The notes under the pieces were generated by a model that saw only the letters and a program-made list of their open reading frames with translations, was not told the origin of the DNA and ran no database searches. This document shows, in pieces, positions 8,891 to 13,985 of a DNA stretch of 13,985 nucleotides. The stretch comes from Prolixibacteraceae bacterium (GTDB taxonomy: Bacteria > Bacteroidota > Bacteroidia > Bacteroidales > Prolixibacteraceae). How positions within the stretch are numbered: the first letter of the stretch is position 1; every line of letters starts with the position of its first letter. The stretch covers positions 1-13,985 of the forward strand of contig SKHV01000165.1 of assembly GCA_007116765.1 (NCBI GenBank). Reading direction: 5' to 3'. Made by a program: the position numbers and the translations under genes.

Positions 8891-9025
8891 TCAACCAATA
8901 TAGACTTTGTAGCTGCCAGTTGTATGTTTAATAATTGCGACTACAGTTGCAAGCAGGGGTTCGAACTATATTGACAGGATGTGTATCTTAATTCACTCTT
9001 TACAACTTTTGCTTCAGTTCTTTAC

Positions 9026-9086
9026 AAAAAAATAGTGCAAAGTGCAAGCATCTTTTTATTGTAGATTGACTTGTACCTTGCACTAT
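9026..9086 (-). terminator. Intrinsic terminator downstream of the GH43 gene
   Basis: Arms at 9032-9048 and 9070-9086 form a 17-pair stem around a 21-base loop. On the leftward transcript one pair is a G-U wobble and one is an A-C mismatch. Reading leftward, the stem is followed at once by seven T residues (complement of the A run 9026-9032). This is the expected layout for factor-independent termination of the GH43 transcript, 62 bases past its stop codon. Reading rightward no T run follows the stem, so it is unlikely to end the lipocalin-like gene efficiently. Confidence 0.75.
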
Positions 9087-9147
9087 AATTAACAGCTTGA
9101 ATTTGTGGCTAATTCAATTCTGTATAAATGTTATAAACAACAAATGC

Positions 9148-11244
9148 TTATTCAGTTGCAAAGGCCACTCTGTAAGTTTTGACCATGCCCCTATAATCAA
9201 ATTCCAAAACAGCCGTTCCGGTATTCGATTCAGCTTGAGTAATGGCCACTTTTACATCAGGATTGCTCGCCGATGCTGACACATTCGGTATCTCGCTTAC
9301 GTTAGCGGGTATATTATATGTTGTTTCATAAAGATTATACCCCACAATTCCATTTTCATTTGTGGATCGAACCGGAGTGGCCGGAACATTTATTTCTTGC
9401 CCATTTACCTGAATGCTTACCGTTGGAGCAATCGGACGAACGATTTTCTTTTTGTCAGAGCTGAAGCCCAGTCCAATTAAGTCGAAAAGACCATTCGAGT
9501 CTGTACCTTCGGCTACAAGGAAAATAGCATTCTTTTGATCTAAATGGTCAACAAAAGCTGAAACATCTGTCGTGAATTGTGTGATTTCCTGCGCAGAATT
9601 TGCGGGTACTGTAATTTCACCTATTTTTTTTCCTTTCCAGGCATCGTTGTCCCATGGTCCGTCTAGCCAAACGTTCACTTTAAAAGCGTTATTTGTTTTC
9701 GGTGTAAGGAACAAGTTAAATGCTGTTTTGTTACCGGATTTAGTGCCTTCGAAGGCCTTCAGGCCTTTCTTGTCAACATCAAGTCCTCCAAAACCAAAAT
9801 ATTTGTATCCAATAATGTCGCCATTCAATACATTGGCAATGGGCATGTTGTTATCCCAAATATCCCAGGTGTCCTGTTGGCTGCCAAGGTTTGATAGGTA
9901 GCATGCGTATCCTGCCGAGTAATATTGATAAGGATCTAGACCGTAAATATGGAATCCTTCCGAAGTCACTTCGGCTCCTTTATATTCTATTCCCTCACTA
10001 TCTTTTGCAGTCCACATTTTATCTTCAGCATACGGGTCGTAAGCTCTGATAGATACTTTTCCGCCATCGGCCACCGGCTTTTCATCCCATTCTATTGTGA
10101 TTGGGGCTACCATAGGCTGACGCGCATTTCCGAAACTCCTTGGCGCCCTGTGATAAAACGCATACCACTGGTCGTTTATCAGCTCAATACTACCATGTGT
10201 GTTGTGTCCCGAATAGCTTGTTTGTAGAGAGCTTCCGTCTTGATTCAGCACCGGTGCGCGTGAATCGACAAGAACACCGCCGCTTCTCCAAGGTCCCAGC
10301 GGAGAGTCGCCGTATGCATAACGTAAGGTTGAGTTGGTACTGCTTACTCCATAATCGGGACCAGAATACCCACTGAAAACCCATATGTATTTATTGCCAA
10401 TTTTTCGGATGGATGCGGCTTCAAAAAAGTTGAATGCACCAAGATCTTCACCGGCATATACATGGGGATACTCCGTGCCTTCGGGATCCCTAACTACTCC
10501 ATATCTATAGCTGGCAGGAATAAAGTAGTCGATAACCTCTGTCCCCGGCCTGAGCGAATACATTGTATTCTGATCCAATTCAGCGGCTAATGATCGTTGG
10601 AAGCCCCAATATCCGTATGCTCTGAAACCGATTTCATAATCGGGGTCGTTCGGATCGCTAATGTATTCAATGTAAACTGCCGGATCGAATCCCATGATGC
10701 TTCCGGGTACAGTTCTCGTTCCATCCTCAGTCATGTTGATAGGGGTAAATGGACCATCAGGGCGGCTTCCTTTGGCGACCATGGCTTCTCTGTGCCTACC
10801 ACGACTGTGCGGGTATAAATAATATTCCTTGGTGCCATCTTTTCTAACAACCTCAACAAGGTCAGGAGCGTACATAACATCCCACTGTCCTTCAATTTCG
10901 TAAGTGAAAATGGGGCCTTCATCACGCCAGCTCGACAAATCTTCCACAGGTGCCGACCATGCCCTTATGTCCGGGCCACAATAGCTATGGACTCTAACAT
11001 CATGCGAACCGATAATGTAGTAGCGGTATTTTCCCGGATTATCGGGATCTTCAAAAACTCGTGGCTCACCATCGGGCAAATGCTCCCATAGCGGCAGATA
11101 GGGATTACCCACCGCATGATGGGTGAGTTGAGTAGACGACTGGCTGTTTCTCGTTTGATTACAAGCTGTTGTAAAAAACAGAAACATGGCAAAAAACAAT
11201 AAAATTACTGGTTGCCATTTCATAATAAATTTTACATTTCTCAT
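9148..11244 (-). CDS. GH43-family glycoside hydrolase lipoprotein with CBM6-like module
   Basis: This 698-residue protein has a lipoprotein signal (FTTAC, Cys28) and an N-terminal five-bladed-propeller GH43 domain, about residues 45-405. GH43 enzymes remove arabinofuranosyl, xylosyl or galactosyl units with inversion. The likely catalytic set is visible: general base D66 in RVFEDPD, pKa-modulating D128 in WDVMYAPDLVEV, and general acid E275 in NFFEAASIRKIGNKYIWVFSG. A conserved histidine region, SGHNTHGSIE, lies near 346-354. Residues about 415-595 resemble a CBM6 module (IGYKYFGFGGLDV, VWLDGPW, FDLIGLGF). The last 90 or so residues form a further beta-rich domain I cannot name. It has its own consensus promoter and terminator. 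A start seven codons in (11223) also keeps the signal peptide. Subfamily and substrate are not determined. Confidence 0.88.
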   Translation of the reverse strand: MRNVKFIMKWQPVILLFFAMFLFFTTACNQTRNSQSSTQLTHHAVGNPYLPLWEHLPDGEPRVFEDPDNPGKYRYYIIGSHDVRVHSYCGPDIRAWSAPVEDLSSWRDEGPIFTYEIEGQWDVMYAPDLVEVVRKDGTKEYYLYPHSRGRHREAMVAKGSRPDGPFTPINMTEDGTRTVPGSIMGFDPAVYIEYISDPNDPDYEIGFRAYGYWGFQRSLAAELDQNTMYSLRPGTEVIDYFIPASYRYGVVRDPEGTEYPHVYAGEDLGAFNFFEAASIRKIGNKYIWVFSGYSGPDYGVSSTNSTLRYAYGDSPLGPWRSGGVLVDSRAPVLNQDGSSLQTSYSGHNTHGSIELINDQWYAFYHRAPRSFGNARQPMVAPITIEWDEKPVADGGKVSIRAYDPYAEDKMWTAKDSEGIEYKGAEVTSEGFHIYGLDPYQYYSAGYACYLSNLGSQQDTWDIWDNNMPIANVLNGDIIGYKYFGFGGLDVDKKGLKAFEGTKSGNKTAFNLFLTPKTNNAFKVNVWLDGPWDNDAWKGKKIGEITVPANSAQEITQFTTDVSAFVDHLDQKNAIFLVAEGTDSNGLFDLIGLGFSSDKKKIVRPIAPTVSIQVNGQEINVPATPVRSTNENGIVGYNLYETTYNIPANVSEIPNVSASASNPDVKVAITQAESNTGTAVLEFDYRGMVKTYRVAFATE

Positions 11245-11349
11245 TTTTAATTTCTTTATTGCAATACTGAACTAATATTTCTAAATTAAAATCAAAGCAA
11301 AACCTATAAACATCAATCCGATGTTGAACGAATAAGCATCGCTAACACA

Positions 11350-11380
11350 CAAAGTTAGAAAAAAATGCAGATGAAAGCAA
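11350..11380 (-). promoter_or_regulatory. Bacteroidota-type promoter for the GH43 gene
   Basis: On the minus strand, TTG (11380-11378) is followed after 20 bases by TAACTTTG (11357-11350). This is a full match to the Bacteroidota TAnnTTTG -7 element with a -33 TTG at normal spacing. Transcription would start near 11343, giving a leader of about 100 bases before the ATG at 11244. The -7 element overlaps a small inverted repeat, CTAAC/GTTAG (11342-11346 and 11354-11358), a possible operator. Confidence 0.65.
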
Positions 11381-11602
11381 CGAGATTCTAATGCCCCTTT
11401 TCTGCTTATGGCTTATTGGAAACACTCAATATTTAGCTTGTTCCCCTATTTTCATTTAATTATGCTTCTAAGCTCCTTTTCGATTTACAAACAAATATGT
11501 CTAAAAACTAAAAACTTTTATCTAATATTGAAGGATTAAGAATGTCAAATGGCTTGATTTATCCAAAAAAAAACAATATTGGCTACTATTATTCAACCCT
11601 TT
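11381..11602. other. AT-rich spacer without a recognisable gene
   Basis: I see no open frame of useful length, RNA gene or strong hairpin here. It separates the GH43 promoter from the recombinase remnant and is likely the boundary between the polysaccharide locus and the accessory region. Confidence 0.4.
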
Positions 11603-11950
11603 TCAAGGTCGATTAGAAAACTTACGGATTTTGACTGTGTAACTTTTCATTGTGGCAGGTTTTAGGGTAAGATTTTTTTGCTGTAGGAATTGGAAAGAAA
11701 TCCGGCGAATATTACGACGGCTGTATTTAATCCGTACGTAAACTCTCGCAAGTTGATGGTATTCAATATTATCGGCAAACTGAGCTTTATAGTCAGCTGC
11801 AGGAGTCCAACCAGTCTTTAGTTTTGTTTGTAAATCGGCTACATATTACAGCTGCCTTTTCACGTCGTGCAACATCTGTTCTTTCATCAGTTTCCGAAAT
11901 CGATTTAACAATAATTTTTTATTGTATCCTTTCAAACACTGCCCCATAAC
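11603..11950 (-). pseudogene. Decayed N-terminal fragment of a tyrosine recombinase (integrase)
   Basis: On the minus strand, an open run of 80 codons (11845-11606, stop TGA 11605-11603) encodes sequence typical of the arm/core-binding part of Bacteroidota tyrosine recombinases. It contains YVADLQTKLKTGWTPAADY, then YSRRNIRRISFQFLQQK, then NLTLKPATMKSYTVKIRKF. The frame is closed just upstream by a TAA (11848-11846). A neighbouring frame continues the homology-like pattern with KSISETDERTDVARREKAA (about 11912-11850), implying a frameshift near 11850. The original frame opens again with an ATG at 11947 (MGQCLKGYNKK). Nothing of the catalytic domain (R...HxxR...Y) follows the TGA. The pattern is that of a truncated, frame-damaged integrase, judged by eye without a database search. 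Confidence 0.5.
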
Positions 11951-12006
11951 TTACTGAAAAAGAATTTTTGACGAACCAAACATTTAACTATATCTAAAAG
12001 CATATA

Positions 12007-12141
12007 ATGAGGCAATTGGCAGAATTTGTAAAAGAAAGCAGGAAAGAGATTAATCTTTCGCAAAAAGAATTTGCAGAACGTGCAGGTATTGCGCTAACTG
12101 TTGTTCGCAAAATTGAACAAGGCAAAACAATCAAGAAATGA
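12007..12141 (+). CDS. Short XRE-type helix-turn-helix protein, probably truncated
   Basis: The ATG at 12007 opens a 44-residue frame beginning MRQLAEFVKESRKEINLSQK. It continues with EFAERAGIALTVVRKIEQGK, a clear Cro/C1-type helix-turn-helix covering helices 1-4. Related stand-alone regulators and HipB-like antitoxins generally run about 65-75 residues, with a fifth helix and a hydrophobic tail after the QGKT position. Here the frame ends at TIKK and a TGA at 12139-12141. The following bases in all three frames do not restore the expected tail. It lies 134 bases before hsdM on the same strand, where controlling regulators of R-M systems are sometimes found. It could be a minimal functional DNA-binding peptide or a degraded regulator or antitoxin. 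The fold is clear; functionality is doubtful. Confidence 0.6.
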   Translation: MRQLAEFVKESRKEINLSQKEFAERAGIALTVVRKIEQGKTIKK

Positions 12142-12275
12142 TATGCGGTTTGCGTGCTTTACTCAACATCCCGTTCCACTCACTACGTTTTCACTGCTTT
12201 TCATAAATTTTTAATTTGAAAATGAAAAGGTTTTGTTAAATTCGGTGTTTTAAATAAAATGACAAAACCCAATAA

Positions 12276-13862
12276 ATGGCCAAGAAAAAAGTAAACGGTA
12301 AAGAGAAAAGTATTGAAGAAACATTGTGGCAATCGTGCGACAAGTTGAGAGGTTCGGTAGAACCTGCCGAATACAAACACGTAGTACTCGGACTGATTTT
12401 CCTGAAATTTGCCAGTGATAAATTTGAACAACGCAGAAAAGAACTGATTGCCGAAGGCAAAGAAAAGTACGTGGAAATGAAAGATTTCTACGCTATGAAA
12501 AATGTATTCTATTTGGATGAAATTTCCCGGTGGAGCTTCATTATTAAAAATGCCAAGCAAAATGACATTTCACTAAAAATTGACACGGCACTCAACACCA
12601 TAGAGAAAAACAATCCTGCGCTAAAAGGAGCTTTGCCAGACAATTATTTCTCTCGTATAGGATTAGATAAATCCAAGCTGTCCTCTCTGCTTGATACCAT
12701 CAATGAAATAGATATACTTAAAGATAATGGACAAGATGTTGTTGGACGTGTGTATGAATATTTCCTTTCTAAGTTTGCTTTAAAGGAAGGAAAAGGGAAA
12801 GGCGAATTTTATACCCCCAAAAGCATTGTAAACCTCATTGCCGAAATGATTGAACCCTACAAGGGAATTATTTACGACCCGGCTTGTGGTTCAGGTGGTA
12901 TGTTTGTGCAGAGTATCAAGTTTATTGAGGCACACCACGGCAGTAAAAAGGAAGTTTCCATTTACGGACAGGAATACACCAACACCACCTACAAGCTGGC
13001 AAAAATGAACTTAGCCATTCGTGGCATTTCGGGCAATATGGGAGGTAAAGCGGCAGATACTTTTCATAATGACCAACACAAAGACCTGAAGGCCGATTTC
13101 ATTATGGCAAATCCGCCTTTTAACCAAAAAGCATGGCGGGCAGACAGTGAACTACTGGACGACCCACGCTGGATGGGCTATGAAGTGCCACCCAAAAGCA
13201 ACGCCAACTACGGCTGGATTTTGAATATGGTGAGCAAACTTTCTGAAAATGGCGTAGCAGGTTTCATTCTTGCCAATGGTGCGCTCTCGGGCGGTGGCGA
13301 AGAATATAAAATACGCCGTAAGCTCATTGAAAATAAATTGGTGGAAGCTATTTTGGTTTTGCCAAGAAACTTGTTTTATACCACAGATATAAGTGTTACA
13401 CTTTGGATTTTGAACAAAAACAAAAAAGTTTTTACAAGAGAAATTGGAGACGAAACCCGAGAATACCGAGATAGAGAAGATAAAATCCTCTTTATGGATT
13501 TGCGGCAAATGGGTATTCCATTTGAAAAGAAATACACCCAATTTTCTGATGACGATATTCAAAAAGTAGTAAGCACTTATCATCAGTGGCAGACTTCGAC
13601 AGGCTCAGCCTACCAAGATGTTCCCGAGTTTTGTTATTCAGCTTCATTTGAAGAAGTATCCAAAAAAGATTTCTCACTTGTTCCGAGCAAATACATTGAG
13701 TTTATAAACCGTGACGAGAACATTGACTTTGATGATAAAATGACGGCTTTAAAAAGCGAGTTTGCCGAATTATTGAAAGCCGATGAAAAATCAAAGACAG
13801 AGCTTTTAAGCGTTTTTAAAGAACTCGGTTTCCCTATTGATTTTAATTCACTTAAAGAATAG
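12276..13862 (+). CDS. hsdM: Type I restriction-modification system methyltransferase (M) subunit
   Basis: This 528-residue protein is an N6-adenine DNA methyltransferase of the HsdM family, which works with HsdS to methylate type I target sites using S-adenosylmethionine. The N-terminal HsdM_N helical domain spans about residues 12-150 (ETLWQSCDKLRGSVEPAEYK, then LGLIFLKFASDKFEQRR). The conserved GEFYTPKSIVNLI is at about 176-188. The SAM-binding motif I, DPACGSGGMF, is at 201-210, and the catalytic motif IV, NPPF, at 279-282. Length is typical and the frame is intact. ATG 12276 is the natural start; an upstream ATG at 12259 is out of frame and encodes only 11 residues. No hsdS or hsdR is in the window; both may lie to the right. 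Another ORF begins 3 bases after the stop, suggesting an operon. Confidence 0.95.
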   Translation: MAKKKVNGKEKSIEETLWQSCDKLRGSVEPAEYKHVVLGLIFLKFASDKFEQRRKELIAEGKEKYVEMKDFYAMKNVFYLDEISRWSFIIKNAKQNDISLKIDTALNTIEKNNPALKGALPDNYFSRIGLDKSKLSSLLDTINEIDILKDNGQDVVGRVYEYFLSKFALKEGKGKGEFYTPKSIVNLIAEMIEPYKGIIYDPACGSGGMFVQSIKFIEAHHGSKKEVSIYGQEYTNTTYKLAKMNLAIRGISGNMGGKAADTFHNDQHKDLKADFIMANPPFNQKAWRADSELLDDPRWMGYEVPPKSNANYGWILNMVSKLSENGVAGFILANGALSGGGEEYKIRRKLIENKLVEAILVLPRNLFYTTDISVTLWILNKNKKVFTREIGDETREYRDREDKILFMDLRQMGIPFEKKYTQFSDDDIQKVVSTYHQWQTSTGSAYQDVPEFCYSASFEEVSKKDFSLVPSKYIEFINRDENIDFDDKMTALKSEFAELLKADEKSKTELLSVFKELGFPIDFNSLKE

Positions 13863-13865
13863 TAT

Positions 13866-13985
13866 ATGGAAGTTAATAATTTAATTCACGTGTATGTCTT
13901 GCAGCCAGTTGTAGTGTTATTATTTTCTGTTTATGACTTAAAAGCTATGAATTACAATATTATTACTCTCCTGAATAAACAAACC
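13866..13985 (+). CDS. Partial unrecognised ORF coupled to hsdM, possible membrane segment
   Basis: An ATG at 13866, 3 bases after the hsdM TAG, opens a frame that runs 40 codons to the window edge without a stop. It begins MEVNNLIHVYVLQPVVVLLF and continues SVYDLKAMNYNIITLLNKQT. Residues about 6-25 are strongly hydrophobic and could be a membrane segment or a buried beta strand and helix. It does not look like the start of HsdS, which would normally follow hsdM. I do not recognise a family. The tight spacing suggests translational coupling with hsdM. With so little visible it could also be a chance frame. Confidence 0.4.
   Translation, partial: MEVNNLIHVYVLQPVVVLLFSVYDLKAMNYNIITLLNKQT

Noticed and set aside
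8956..8966. GGGGTTCGAAC resembles the T-arm of a tRNA.
   Set aside because: The flanking bases do not pair to form the T-stem, and no acceptor, D-arm or anticodon arm is visible around it.
9148..11244. Several open frames on the opposite strand and in other frames of the GH43 gene.
   Set aside because: They lack signals and family features and are explained by the codon pattern of the real gene, whose catalytic residues are all in frame.
12259..12294. An 11-codon ORF overlapping the start of hsdM that could be a leader peptide.
   Set aside because: It is very short, has no ribosome binding site or attenuator-like hairpin, and is readily explained by chance.
12201..12560. Minus-strand open frame over the start of hsdM.
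   Set aside because: It is antisense to the well-supported HsdM N-terminal domain and shows no recognisable protein features.

Overview
The window reads as chromosomal DNA from a member of the Bacteroidota. The evidence is a SusC/SusD pair, several surface lipoproteins, a clean Bacteroidota-type promoter (TTG, 20 nt, TAACTTTG) and AT-rich spacers without strong Shine-Dalgarno sequences. Genus and habitat cannot be fixed from the sequence alone.

Left edge (1-705): the C-terminal two thirds of a Crp/Fnr-type regulator whose frame is interrupted upstream, then a short unrecognised open stretch. Both look like remnants.

Centre (706-7876, all on the minus strand, read from right to left): a compact polysaccharide utilisation locus. 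Its order is SusC-type TonB-dependent transporter, SusD-type glycan-binding lipoprotein, a second lipoprotein likely to be a surface glycan-binding protein, and a GH88/GH105-type unsaturated uronyl hydrolase with a twin-arginine/lipoprotein signal. A 603-base spacer precedes susC. A divergent small lipocalin-like lipoprotein lies at 8480-8890. A separately promoted and terminated minus-strand gene (9148-11244) encodes a GH43 lipoprotein with a CBM6-like module. Together these genes fit capture and trimming of a uronic-acid-containing plant or algal polysaccharide, for example a pectic or ulvan-like glycan. The unsaturated uronyl hydrolase implies a polysaccharide lyase elsewhere, because none is in the window. 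No hybrid two-component, ECF sigma/anti-sigma or SusR-like regulator is present.

Right edge (about 11603-13985): an accessory region. It holds a decayed minus-strand tyrosine-recombinase N-terminal fragment, a 44-residue XRE-type helix-turn-helix ORF that stops early, and an intact type I restriction-modification methyltransferase (hsdM). Only 3 bases after hsdM, an unrecognised ORF with a hydrophobic segment runs off the window. The specificity and restriction subunits are not in view. The recombinase remnant next to an R-M operon suggests a horizontally acquired island.

I found no convincing wholly new system. The most open points are the unknown gene coupled to hsdM, a 117-base inverted-repeat unit in the polysaccharide locus, and the altered active-site-region motif in the GH105-type enzyme.
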